Shown here: positions 1 to 7,752 of the stretch, in pieces
Position numbering within the stretch: position 1 is the first letter of the stretch
Layout: every line of letters starts with the position of its first letter
From: Planctomycetota bacterium
GTDB lineage: Bacteria > Planctomycetota > UBA1135 > UBA2386
NCBI GenBank assembly: GCA_025459175.1
Contig: JALORC010000030.1
Coordinates: 1-57,614 of the forward strand
Length of the DNA stretch: 57,614 nt
Direction: 5' to 3'
Program-made: the position numbers and the translations under genes
The notes under the pieces: model-generated
Told to the model about the DNA's origin: nothing
Databases searched by the model: none
Seen by the model: only the letters and a program-made list of their open reading frames with translations

Positions 1-123
1 CGCCGCCAGCAGCACGATCTTCGACCTGAGCACGAGCCTCGCCGGCGTCGAGCGTCCGCGGGCGTAGCTCTCCAGCTTCGCGCGCTCATCGTCAGTCAGC
101 TTGATCGGAACGGCTACTCGCAT
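1..123 (-). CDS. IS630-family transposase, N-terminal fragment
   Basis: The minus strand opens with ATG at 121-123 and runs 41 codons, without a stop, off the window edge. The visible residues contain TDDERAKLE followed by [13 protein letters not shown]. This matches the helix-turn-helix start of IS630-family transposases, where an acidic 'ER..L' segment is followed by 'P.RL..RA.I.LLAA'. The DDE catalytic domain would lie outside the window, so I cannot say whether the enzyme is intact. The enzyme would cut and paste its own element, which normally inserts at TA dinucleotides. It sits just beyond the end of the low-GC methyltransferase/nuclease operon, which suggests a mobile border there. 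The family call rests on sequence pattern alone. Confidence 0.72.
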   Translation of the reverse strand, partial: MRVAVPIKLTDDERAKLESYARGRSTPARLVLRSKIVLLAA

Positions 124-195
124 GGGTTTGCCCTCACAGGCTACCCAACGCGCAGACTCTCGCATAATTACCGCTATTTCCGACGCACCACACTA
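1..195 (-). mobile_element. Right end of an IS630-like element (boundary tentative)
   Basis: Seventy-two bases separate the transposase start codon from a TA dinucleotide at 194-195, a spacing normal for IS630 elements. An A+T-rich stretch at 160-180 stands out from its surroundings and could be part of the terminal inverted repeat. The other end lies outside the window, so neither the inverted repeat nor the target duplication can be checked. The boundary is a guess; the presence of the element rests on the transposase fragment. Confidence 0.35.
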
Positions 196-327
196 GGTCC
201 TGGGTCAGTTCTCAGTGTTCTTCCAAGGCAGAATTCTCACGTTGTATAACTATGCTTTCCAATCACGGAAGCGGTGCAGGTTACACCGTTCTTCTGACAG
301 TCCCATGAAGGCCGGCAAATAGCGCCA

Positions 328-1050
328 CTACGCAAGCCAAACGTGGACAATCTCAATTTCGCCAGGCTGGCCTCCCAACTTATACGCCCACCCTCTCGAA
401 TGCGCAGTCCGGTGCGCTGACGCGGCTATTCCATGGGCTTGGTTAGGTAGCGCCGTGGTGGCGTAGGGATCAGGAGACTGCACTTGTCCTTGAGCCAGTT
501 CCTTTCGAAGGTGAGGGTCTACAGCGAGCCCATTACGCGCGTATCCAATCATCAAGGCGCTCGGCATAGCCCAGGCATACTGCCCCTCAACAAAGCGCGA
601 TACACCCTTGCAGCAGTAGAGCTTCGCGTTCCTTGCGCCATTCTCAACGATCTTGCACTCTGCAAAGAAGCCCCGGTATTCAGAAAACGCTATGCCGGGG
701 GTCGCATCCACAAGCCTAAAAACAAGGTCAGGCATCTTGTCAACGCTGCGCTCCTCGTAGTCCATCACCTTCGCATCACGAACCACCGTCTCGAACATCG
801 CACAGTCGAAGCCAGGCACGGGACTTGGGACCTCCCGAAGCATCAGGTTGAGAAGTTCTTTCAACCGCGTTGTAATTGCGTCCTCATCCAGGTCTTCAAT
901 AGCGCTGCCGGCACCCTGTAGCGCAGCCTTCAATCGCGACCACGCAAGCTCACACGCCTCAACAACTAGCTTCTTGGCGTAGATTGGAATATCCTGGTGC
1001 GGCAACTTGATAGTGCCGCCGTATTCGGAAAGCAGACTTTGAATCAGCAT
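328..1050 (-). CDS. PD-(D/E)XK nuclease-like protein paired with a DNA methyltransferase
   Basis: A 240-aa protein that I read as a probable restriction-type nuclease. It has a literal Pro-Asp at residues 107-108 (MPDLVF) and Glu-Cys-Lys at 131-133 (FFAECKIVE). That is the spacing of the PD-(D/E)XK metal-binding core. A conserved-looking GVSRFVEGQYAW block follows at about 149-160. The N-terminal third is helical. I chose the ATG at 1048-1050, which lies 7 bases after the methyltransferase stop; an upstream in-frame TTG would add 17 unlikely residues. The tight spacing means one transcript, methyltransferase first. DNA cleavage by this protein is inference from motif and context. It could instead be a DNA-binding specificity or anti-phage effector subunit. 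Its G+C is well below that of the rest of the window, as expected for transferred DNA. Confidence 0.65.
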   Translation of the reverse strand: MLIQSLLSEYGGTIKLPHQDIPIYAKKLVVEACELAWSRLKAALQGAGSAIEDLDEDAITTRLKELLNLMLREVPSPVPGFDCAMFETVVRDAKVMDYEERSVDKMPDLVFRLVDATPGIAFSEYRGFFAECKIVENGARNAKLYCCKGVSRFVEGQYAWAMPSALMIGYARNGLAVDPHLRKELAQGQVQSPDPYATTALPNQAHGIAASAHRTAHSRGWAYKLGGQPGEIEIVHVWLA

Positions 1051-1057
1051 CGCACGT

Positions 1058-4006
1058 CTAACTCCACAGATCTGCGTGCTGCTGGAGAGTTTCCAGCGCA
1101 AGCAGCCTCGCGCGACTCAACGTAAAGTACCTCGCCTGCCGCAGAATCATGATGATCAGGTCGGCCGACCCCTTCTGCCGCCACACGATACGAGTCGTCT
1201 CGTTGCTGAGCGCCGCGAAATTCGTCAGCGCCGCGCGATCCAAGACCGCACCGCCGACACGCTCACCAGGCCCAATCCTCAAGACATGCCATGGCCCTGA
1301 ATCCTTCTCAAGACTAACCGTCATGCGCTTTCGTATCGCAGCACAAATGCACTCTTCGATGCGGCGCCGAAAAGCCTCAACGGCTGCGGGCATCGGCGGA
1401 GCATCTGCCGCGTTCGCAACCGACCTGAATGGTAGGCGCGTCGACAATGTATCAGCCATAACCTCCGAGTCTTGCTTAGAGAGGTCGTAGGCTGCGGCAA
1501 CGAACGCGTCGACCGAGGCAGCCACCTCTGCGGCACTCGCAGCCGATGGAACCTTGGCAGTCAACGAATCGAAGACAACGTCCAACCGAGCAAGAGTCGG
1601 CGCAGGAACTTGCTCCAACGGCCTCATCGGCATCGACTCAATGTCCATCTTGTGCAGACTATCGCGCTCAACACCAAACTGGCCACTCGTTACCAATGCA
1701 TGCCACTTCATAAGGCTGCTGTTGAGCAGCACGAACAAGTACTTGGCCAGGCGCTTTGCATCTTTATGGCCTGCCGCACTCCAACCGTATATCGACTCCG
1801 AGAAAATGACGTCGTCCCACGACAAGAAGCAGCCTCGATGGGCGCTGCCGTTTGAGGGTGGTGACTTCCGCACGAGAATGAGCGGAGCCTGATAGATGCC
1901 TGGATGCCGGACGCGGTGCAACCGCTTGGCGCTGAAGCGCCGTAGCCCGGAAACTGACACAACGGCCGTCCGAATCTGATCACTGCCTAGATCAGGGCGT
2001 CCAATAAGTAACGACGCATCTTCAGCCTCACTTGTACCGACTTGATAGCCTTCCCCCGAAGCCAAATCGGCAGACGCCCAGTATGCTTGCAGTGTTCCAA
2101 ACGAGCTCCTGAGGCGCCTCAACAATGCCAGATCCAACGCTGTGCCGCGAAAAAGCGACTTGAATAAACATGGGTCCTTCGCAGCTTCCAAGACTGCAAC
2201 GGGGTGGCTAGACTGCGAGTCGACTCGAAAACGCCCCTGCGAGTTCATCGCACGCTCTTCGTAGGGCGACACGAAAAACATGAGAGACCGTGGGCTTGGC
2301 ACTCGGTTCCTGGCAAATAGGATGCAGAAGGGCGCACTGACGCCCGGCCAAACCTCGGTCGCTCTCAGCTCTGCGCCATTCAGAATCCCCTTAACATCAA
2401 GGCTCTTGAAGACCAGGTTCCGAGCTTCGATACCAGGCTTCGACTGCTTGAACAGGAGACGGGCATGGAGCGCCATGGCAATCCAACCGTCGGCTCTGGC
2501 CCAAGACTTAGCAAACAAGAGGAATGCCAAATCGGGCACTTTGTCCGGCAACCTGATGCTTGATGGAGCAACTTCGGCCTTGCCAAGCTCCTCCTCAACT
2601 CGACGCGCCGCGCTCGCCGACTGGAGTGCCGTCCAGGGCGGATTCGCAACTACTACGTCGTATCTTCCGCGATGCTCGCTCATCGCGCGTAGGCTCCCCA
2701 GGACAACACCGCCCCCAACTGCACCAGGCTCCTTGGTATCGAAGAGGACGCGCTTTCTGAGCGGCTCGAATTGCAACTCCGACAGCGGCTGCGGGTTTGT
2801 GTCGAGCTCTAGAGCGGTTAGATAGAGGCTAAGAGCAGTCAGGCGCAGAGCCGGTTCCGAGATGTCGAATCCTGCGATCTGGCTGTAGAGAATTTCCCGA
2901 ATCTCCCTTGAGCTCGGCGGGCGATCGAGCTGGCGCCAGCGCTCGGCAACCAACTCTCTGAAGAAAGCAACTAGGAAAACGCCGCCGCCGGCTGCCGGGT
3001 CCAAGATGCGGACACTCTTGAGTCGATCAGGAGCATCGCTGCGGATAGACGCCATCACTTCGGCAACCATGTACTCCGCAATACGCTTCGGAGTGTAGTA
3101 AACCCCGGTCTGATGGCGAGAGTACGGGTTCCATTTATTTGCTTGATGCTCGTAAACCTGACTTAGCAAGCCGGCGGGGACCTTCGACATGTCGATATTG
3201 TCCCACTTGAAACACAACTGGCCGTTGCGCCGACACCTCATCACATCTGAGAGGAGCTGGAAGAGTCTCGGAGGAAACTTCGCAAGCTCTTGACGCGTGG
3301 GACGAAACGAGAGCGGTAGAAAATCGCCGTTGAAGGTTGTATCGAGCCACTTACATGTAGATGCAGCATTACGCGCACTCGAAAAGAACTCTTCATGACC
3401 ACTGGTATGTGGCGCGATTCTCGCCCAGTCTGCCTGAGTAACTATCTGTCGATCTACAAGGAACCGCGTGAACATCGCTCTTCCGGCGAGCGACACGGCA
3501 TCGGGATTTTCGAGCCCGAGCCCCTGCAAGTCTTCAACCGTCCCGCCAAGCAAGTCAAAGAGCCTCGCGTGCACCGTCTGGCTGGACTGGCCTACGGCGT
3601 CTAGATCCGTCGAGTGAAAGAGTCGCTGAAACGTTGTACTCGCAGGCGGCGCATCGCTCTTGACCGTCAGAAGCGCCTTTGGCTTGTTACCTTCCAGCAC
3701 CTCGGAACCAAGGCTGTAGACAACGAGCTTGCCAGGGGTGACCGCCGCCAAGTACGGTGCGTCGCCCCGGAACACGAGGGAGTGCTGTAGCGATTCGATT
3801 TCAGGCGCGGCAACGTTCGTTGCATCGAGCGTATATGCGAGGGGCGCCCCGCCCATCTCAACCACACCATCTGGTACCACGCCGGAACTGCGCATCAGGT
3901 CCAGGTAGCGAACGTGGTCGGGGCTCGGCACGCCCCGCAAGGAGCGAATCCCCCCCGGGGGCGCCCCAAAGCTCTGAAGCCTCTGCGTCAGAGATTCCGA
4001 GCCCAT
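1058..4006 (-). CDS. N6-adenine DNA methyltransferase (Eco57I/type IIG-like)
   Basis: A large (982 aa) S-adenosylmethionine-dependent adenine methyltransferase. It has the AdoMet-binding motif I DPAAGGGVFL at about residue 336 and the catalytic motif IV NPPW at about 455. A GVYYTPKRIAEYMV segment just ahead of motif I is usual in type I/IIG enzymes. About 290 residues precede this core and about 500 follow it; the C-terminal part is probably a target-recognition region. I see no clear PD-(D/E)XK motif inside it, which fits the idea that the downstream gene supplies cleavage. I start at the ATG at 4004-4006. A frame open back to a TTG at 4153 would add 49 residues of non-coding character, and the Shine-Dalgarno signal is weak. 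A perfect 10-bp palindrome lies at 4031-4040, just upstream. No helicase or other BREX/DISARM partner is present. The recognition sequence cannot be predicted. Confidence 0.88.
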   Translation of the reverse strand: MGSESLTQRLQSFGAPPGGIRSLRGVPSPDHVRYLDLMRSSGVVPDGVVEMGGAPLAYTLDATNVAAPEIESLQHSLVFRGDAPYLAAVTPGKLVVYSLGSEVLEGNKPKALLTVKSDAPPASTTFQRLFHSTDLDAVGQSSQTVHARLFDLLGGTVEDLQGLGLENPDAVSLAGRAMFTRFLVDRQIVTQADWARIAPHTSGHEEFFSSARNAASTCKWLDTTFNGDFLPLSFRPTRQELAKFPPRLFQLLSDVMRCRRNGQLCFKWDNIDMSKVPAGLLSQVYEHQANKWNPYSRHQTGVYYTPKRIAEYMVAEVMASIRSDAPDRLKSVRILDPAAGGGVFLVAFFRELVAERWRQLDRPPSSREIREILYSQIAGFDISEPALRLTALSLYLTALELDTNPQPLSELQFEPLRKRVLFDTKEPGAVGGGVVLGSLRAMSEHRGRYDVVVANPPWTALQSASAARRVEEELGKAEVAPSSIRLPDKVPDLAFLLFAKSWARADGWIAMALHARLLFKQSKPGIEARNLVFKSLDVKGILNGAELRATEVWPGVSAPFCILFARNRVPSPRSLMFFVSPYEERAMNSQGRFRVDSQSSHPVAVLEAAKDPCLFKSLFRGTALDLALLRRLRSSFGTLQAYWASADLASGEGYQVGTSEAEDASLLIGRPDLGSDQIRTAVVSVSGLRRFSAKRLHRVRHPGIYQAPLILVRKSPPSNGSAHRGCFLSWDDVIFSESIYGWSAAGHKDAKRLAKYLFVLLNSSLMKWHALVTSGQFGVERDSLHKMDIESMPMRPLEQVPAPTLARLDVVFDSLTAKVPSAASAAEVAASVDAFVAAAYDLSKQDSEVMADTLSTRLPFRSVANAADAPPMPAAVEAFRRRIEECICAAIRKRMTVSLEKDSGPWHVLRIGPGERVGGAVLDRAALTNFAALSNETTRIVWRQKGSADLIIMILRQARYFTLSRARLLALETLQQHADLWS

Positions 4007-4304
4007 AATAGGATGACCGCCTGAACCTTCGTTAGCTAACGCCCACGCCGCGCCGGGAGGCGCGCCGCCAAGAACCAACCGTTGACCATGCGGAGTGCAC
4101 TGGAGATGTAGTTTACCGGGGGGCCGAACAGGAAGCAAACTTTTGTTCCGCAATGGGCGGCCAAGGCGTGGTTTGTCCTAAACGCGCCTGCGTCTACCGA
4201 TTCGCAACGGGGCGGCTACGCCACACCGCGACCATGGGTTCCTCCACGGCGCCTCGGGCTTCCGGGGTGCGCCGGCGCCCCCGCCGTAGTTTACTTGGCG
4301 TTCC

Positions 4305-4488
4305 TCAAGCCTTGCCTTGGAATCGCTCGGGGTCTTCTCGACGTCTACTGACGAACGACCCAAAAGCGCGGAAGCGCGCCGCCGCGGTGGTCGCCTCGTC
4401 GGCGTAGATGTCGTGGTCGACGCCGCTCTTTCACAATGGTCGCCACGGCCTGCATGAGCAGCGCTGTCTGGGCTTGGCTGGCCTCCAT
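4305..4488 (-). pseudogene. Small gene broken by a frameshift
   Basis: The ATG at 4486-4488 overlaps the stop of the upstream secreted-protein gene (TGATG), so the two were translationally coupled. The first 22 codons read as ordinary protein (MEASQAQTALLMQ, then VATIVKE). After about 4420-4425 that frame becomes an Arg/His-rich run and stops at 4345. Skipping one base there restores a normal-looking frame (VDHDIYADEATTAAARFRAF, then FGSFVSRR) that ends at 4305. I therefore read it as a roughly 60-aa gene with a one-base frameshift, or a sequencing error. I do not recognise the product; small genes of this look are common in phage-derived DNA. Confidence 0.5.
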
Positions 4489-6398
4489 CACCCGCCACCC
4501 AGCGGCAGCATCCACCGCCGCGCCGTCTCCCCCGGCGCCGCCATCAGCTGCAGCCAGATCGCCCGCGCCTTCGGGTGCCCCGGCTGCACCTTCAGCGTGA
4601 GCCACACGCATCCGGGCATGCCGTAGTGGTTGAAGCCGTGGGTCGGCAGGTTGTCGGCGTTGCTGCTGCCGTCGAGCGGCCCCTGCGCCTGCGCTCGGTA
4701 GCGACCGTCGGGATCCAGGTGCCAGGCCGTCGCAAGGACCTTGGCCGCCACCCGCTCGCACGGCGCCAGCGCCTGTACCGGTCCGAGGATGCTGCAGGTG
4801 CGCCACACCGACGCCGCGGCGAACGACTCGCCCCACCACTGCGCGCCGGCGCCCAGCGGGTTCACGCGGTTGTCGAACTTCACCATGATCAGGTCCTTGC
4901 CCTGCATCGCTGGCACGAACACCTGCAGGATGCGGGCGCGGAACCGAGCCACGACCCGTTCGGCCAGCGCCCGGTCTCGCAGGCCTCGCCACAGGTCCAG
5001 CACGCTGGCGGCTTCCCATCCCCATTCGCGCGCGCTGTCGAACCCCGTGGTGCCCCACCCCGGCGTGGTGGTGCGCTGAAGCAGGTAGACGGTGGCCTGG
5101 CGCTCGAGGAGCCAGTCGGCCATCGGCGACCACATCAGCCGGTCAGCGGCAGCCAGGTCGCTCAGGATGCAGTGCTGCACGTCCGGGCCGCTGTGCCCTC
5201 CGGTCAGCGCGAGGAACTGCTTGTCCTCGATCGGCGGCTTCCCCAGCTTGTCGGGCGAGCTGCCGTACGGCCGGCCATCCCAGAGGATCAGGTTCGGGTG
5301 CTTGTCGATCAGCAACGGCCAGCCGTCGACCTCGAGGTGGTTGCACGGCCGCAGCCCGTGCGTGCGCATCGCCGCCAGCCAGCGCACCACCTCGGCGCCG
5401 AGGCCGTCCGGCCCCATGCACTCGCCGCCCGGATGGTAGGTCTGCGTCTCCTGTTCGCCGGTCTGACCGCTGAGCGGCGCCGGGCCGAGCAGCGCCTCAC
5501 CTCGCCGGTGCAGGCTCTGCACGGTGGCCCGCCAGTGCCGCTCGGTCCACTGGCGCCCACTGAACCCGATCGGCATCAGCGGGTTGCCCTCGGGCAGCAG
5601 CTTGCGGATTCCGACGGCGCTGCTCCCCCAGTTGTCGCGGTCCCCCGGCACCCGCGGATCGGCGACGTGCAGCGCCGCGGCGACGGCGCTCGACACATCC
5701 CAGAAGCTGCGCACGTGGCGCATCCAAAGCATCGTGAACGGCAGCACCACGCCCTGGCCGCTGGCGAGGGTCTGGCCGGCGGCGAGCAGGCGGCCGCCGA
5801 TGCCGGCGCCCGGCACCCAGATGAACGCGTCACCCCACGCCAGCCGCACGTCGACCGGCGCGGTCTCGGACCAGTCCGGCACGGAGGGGTTGCTGGCGAC
5901 CAGGGCCGCCTCGCCGTGCGCGATCGCCTCGCCGGGATACCAGAGCACGGCGGTGTTGAGGCACAGCATCCGGCCGCACCGCGCGCGCAGCGTGGCGACG
6001 TAGCCGGCGCCGTCCTGCTCGATGCCGACCAGGGCGGCCGCGTTGCCGGCGAGCGTCATCGGCCCGCCGAAGTGCGCGAGCGGATCCGCGGGCAGCGACG
6101 CGATCTGGAACGGCTCGGCGACCGACTGCGCCAGGTCGACGTCGAACGAGGCGCCGGGGGCCAGCGTCACCCGCAGGTCGACGGCCCACGTGTCGATGCC
6201 GGTCTGCTTGCCGACGACGTAGCGGACGTCGCCGACACGGCCGGCGGCGTGCGGCGGCAGCTGGTCGACCTGGGTGCGCTTCCAGGTGCTGAACGGGGCG
6301 GAACTGTGGTTGGCGAAGCGAACGACCTGGGCATGCAGGCCGGCGCAGAACAGCGCGCAGATCAGCAGGATCGCGCGCGCGTAGAGCTGGTTGAACAT
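4488..6398 (-). CDS. Secreted protein of unknown function
   Basis: A 636-aa protein starting with a clear signal peptide (hydrophobic ILLICALFCAGLHA, predicted cleavage after AHA or AQ near residue 23). The mature part is rich in Trp, His and Gly. A motif-dense C-terminal half (HGFNHYGMPGCVW near 600, WSPMADWLLER near 430) suggests a large soluble enzyme or surface protein, perhaps all-beta followed by alpha. I do not recognise a family. A long open frame on the opposite strand is a GC-rich shadow: only the minus frame has a signal peptide and balanced composition. It is the last intact gene of the phage-like minus-strand run and is followed, with a one-base overlap, by the frameshifted small gene. 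A secreted protein is unusual in such a run; it could be cargo or an unrelated chromosomal gene. Confidence 0.7.
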   Translation of the reverse strand: MFNQLYARAILLICALFCAGLHAQVVRFANHSSAPFSTWKRTQVDQLPPHAAGRVGDVRYVVGKQTGIDTWAVDLRVTLAPGASFDVDLAQSVAEPFQIASLPADPLAHFGGPMTLAGNAAALVGIEQDGAGYVATLRARCGRMLCLNTAVLWYPGEAIAHGEAALVASNPSVPDWSETAPVDVRLAWGDAFIWVPGAGIGGRLLAAGQTLASGQGVVLPFTMLWMRHVRSFWDVSSAVAAALHVADPRVPGDRDNWGSSAVGIRKLLPEGNPLMPIGFSGRQWTERHWRATVQSLHRRGEALLGPAPLSGQTGEQETQTYHPGGECMGPDGLGAEVVRWLAAMRTHGLRPCNHLEVDGWPLLIDKHPNLILWDGRPYGSSPDKLGKPPIEDKQFLALTGGHSGPDVQHCILSDLAAADRLMWSPMADWLLERQATVYLLQRTTTPGWGTTGFDSAREWGWEAASVLDLWRGLRDRALAERVVARFRARILQVFVPAMQGKDLIMVKFDNRVNPLGAGAQWWGESFAAASVWRTCSILGPVQALAPCERVAAKVLATAWHLDPDGRYRAQAQGPLDGSSNADNLPTHGFNHYGMPGCVWLTLKVQPGHPKARAIWLQLMAAPGETARRWMLPLGGG

Positions 6399-6458
6399 GC
6401 CAGCCGATCTACTGACCGGTGAGCAAGGGCAGCGAACCTCAGCAGCCGCCAGGCGCGA

Positions 6459-6683
6459 TCACTTCTTCGCGAGCGCCGCGCGGACGAAGCAGTCCTTCGC
6501 CTCCAGCAGCTTGTGCAGTCCTGCCGAGGTCTCCGCGCCGGGCGGCAGCTGGCTCTCGAGCTGGCGGGCGAGGTCGCCGATCGGCTTGCTGACGGCCTGC
6601 AGGTGCGGCGGCAGGTGCTCGTAGGCGAAGAACTGGAGGATCGGGGCGGAGGCGGGAGCTTGCGGAGTGGTCGATGCGTCCAT
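6459..6683 (-). CDS. Small phage-type protein, possibly Acb2/Vs.4-like
   Basis: A 74-aa protein starting at the ATG at 6681-6683. A Pro/Ala-rich N-terminus is followed by FFAYEHLPPHLQAVSKPIGD and then by LPPGAETSAGLHKLLEAKDC. The same 'HLP.HLQ.vS.p...LA......LP...E...aL.KLLEAKD..VRA' layout occurs in many phages and prophages, usually annotated as hypothetical. That helical layout (short helix, loop, amphipathic helix ending in a conserved 'L.kL.eA' segment) resembles the Acb2 family. Acb2 proteins bind cyclic oligonucleotides and block CBASS immunity. The family resemblance is by eye only; an unrelated small helical protein is equally possible. It lies in a minus-strand run of coupled phage-like genes. 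Confidence 0.7.
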   Translation of the reverse strand: MDASTTPQAPASAPILQFFAYEHLPPHLQAVSKPIGDLARQLESQLPPGAETSAGLHKLLEAKDCFVRAALAKK

Positions 6684-6726
6684 GAGGCCCGCGATCGTGG
6701 CGAGCTGCGGCGATCGCCGGCGAACT

Positions 6727-7011
6727 TCAGCGCCTCGCCCTCCGCTTCGTGACCTTCGCCCGCAGCGCCAGCTGCTCGGCCTCGGACCGCAGCATGCAGT
6801 GCATGCGCGCCCGCTCCTCATCGCACACACCCAGCGCCACGAGCTGCTCGCGCACCTGAGCCCGGACCTTCTGCTCGATGTTGTCCAGGATCGAACGCAC
6901 GGTGAATCCCAGCCCGCCGTTCTCCGCGGCCTGCCGATGCTCGTCGTAGATCACGAAGTGCGTGTCGATCTCGACGTGCACGGTGCCGATGCGCTTGCCG
7001 AGCGCCTTCAA
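6727..7011 (-). CDS. Unknown 94-aa basic protein, TTG start coupled to upstream gene
   Basis: I place the start at the TTG at 7009-7011, which overlaps the upstream stop as TTGA, copying the ATGA/GTGA overlaps used throughout this cluster. The 94-aa product has a beta-rich start (VHVEIDTHFVIYDEH), a long helical middle (ILDNIEQKVRAQVREQL) and a highly basic tail ending RAKVTKRRARR. A C-x-D-E-E-R segment near residue 63 is the only cysteine cluster. An alternative start is the GTG ten codons in. I do not recognise it. The basic tail would suit binding to nucleic acid or to an acidic partner. Confidence 0.6.
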   Translation of the reverse strand: MKALGKRIGTVHVEIDTHFVIYDEHRQAAENGGLGFTVRSILDNIEQKVRAQVREQLVALGVCDEERARMHCMLRSEAEQLALRAKVTKRRARR

Positions 7012-7226
7012 AGTGCCCCGATCCGCATCTTCGCGACCCGCTCCGCCACCTGCCGATGCTGCTCGGTCTCGGCCGTGAACAGCAGGTGACCCAGCTCGGC
7101 CAGCGATGCGTCGCAACAGCGCCGATCGAACTCGGCAAGCTCCTCGCGGGTGGGCTTGCGCTTTGGCATCTCCCCCGCTGCGAGGATGGCGCCTAGCACG
7201 GTGGCGAGGTTCCAGTTGCTGGTCAT
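7008..7226 (-). CDS. Unknown 72-aa protein in coupled phage-like cluster
   Basis: The ATG at 7224-7226 overlaps the stop of the zinc-ribbon gene upstream (ATGA), and its own stop overlaps the next start (TTGA). It is therefore locked into the same translational chain. The product begins MTSNWNLATVLGAILAAG and continues with a helical, charged C-terminus (KPTREELAEFDRRC, then LLFTAETEQHRQVAERVAKM). I see no signal peptide or known motif. It may be a small helical adaptor. The coding call rests on the paired overlaps and sensible composition. Confidence 0.6.
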   Translation of the reverse strand: MTSNWNLATVLGAILAAGEMPKRKPTREELAEFDRRCCDASLAELGHLLFTAETEQHRQVAERVAKMRIGAL

Positions 7227-7618
7227 CGGTGCGCCTCGGCATGCTCGCGGTTGAGGGTAGCCACCAGATCGTCGAGCGCCTTGCGGGCCTCGTCGTCGGG
7301 CATCGTGTCGATCGCCATCACCAGCTCCGGCTCCGCATGCTTGCTGCGCCATATCTCCCCGATGAATCGGTATCGGTGAAGCCAGACGGTCGTCTCGCGA
7401 AGCGTGTCCGGCGAGTAGAAGGTGACGGGTTTCGGCAGAGGCACAACCAACTCGGTGCCGTTCCTCCTCTCGATCGTTCGGACCTGCCCGTCCCAGATTC
7501 CGCCGATGAAGTGCGTGCGAACGGGCAGGCGGCCGTAGCAGGCCCAGCATCGGGCCCCGTCCGGCTGCGGGCCGTGATCTTTGCCGCAGTCGATGCATGG
7601 CTCGGTCGCGATGGTCAT
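7223..7618 (-). CDS. Zinc-ribbon protein of unknown function
   Basis: A 131-aa protein whose ATG at 7616-7618 overlaps the stop of a tiny upstream gene (ATGA). Near the N-terminus it has CIDCGKDHGPQPDGARCWAC, a C-x2-C...C-x2-C knuckle that should bind zinc. A beta-rich middle follows (FIGGIWDGQVRTIE, LVVPLPKPVTFY) and then a helical acidic tail. Small zinc-ribbon proteins like this are frequent in phage early regions and may bind DNA or a host factor. I cannot name a family. A longer in-frame reading upstream was rejected because it would run through the gene that ends at this start. Confidence 0.68.
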   Translation of the reverse strand: MTIATEPCIDCGKDHGPQPDGARCWACYGRLPVRTHFIGGIWDGQVRTIERRNGTELVVPLPKPVTFYSPDTLRETTVWLHRYRFIGEIWRSKHAEPELVMAIDTMPDDEARKALDDLVATLNREHAEAHR

Positions 7619-7752
7619 CGGCACCCCATCGCGTTGCTCTGCCCGATGAAGATGAAGCACGGCAGCGGCTTCCTCCATCCAAGGAGCCGACGGCGGCGAG
7701 CCCGTTCCTTCTTGCGCCGCTGTCGGGCACGCCTGCCGATGCGTGCCGTCAC
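7615..7752 (-). CDS. Tiny Arg/Lys-rich protein, GTG start, coupled at both ends
   Basis: A 45-codon frame fills exactly the gap between two clear genes. Its GTG at 7750-7752 overlaps the stop of the coiled-coil gene (GTGA), and its TGA at 7615-7617 overlaps the ATG of the zinc-ribbon gene (ATGA). The N-terminal half is extremely basic (RRARQRRKKERARRRR) and the C-terminal part hydrophobic (CFIFIGQSN). The double overlap is the evidence that it is translated. It may be a real small protein, or only a device to carry ribosomes between its neighbours. No homologue is recognised. Confidence 0.45.
   Translation of the reverse strand: MTARIGRRARQRRKKERARRRRLLGWRKPLPCFIFIGQSNAMGCR

Noticed and set aside
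1058..4006. PglX of a BREX system or the DISARM methyltransferase
   Set aside because: None of the other BREX or DISARM genes is present on either side, and the N-terminal region does not look like PglX.
4020..4110. A possible integron attC site around GTTAGCTAAC
   Set aside because: The palindrome does not match the GTTRRRY/RYYYAAC core boxes, and no integrase or cassette array is present.
4575..6422. A 615-codon open frame on the plus strand
   Set aside because: It is the mirror of the minus-strand secreted protein in very GC-rich DNA; it lacks a signal peptide and has the Arg/Ala/Pro-rich composition of a shadow frame.
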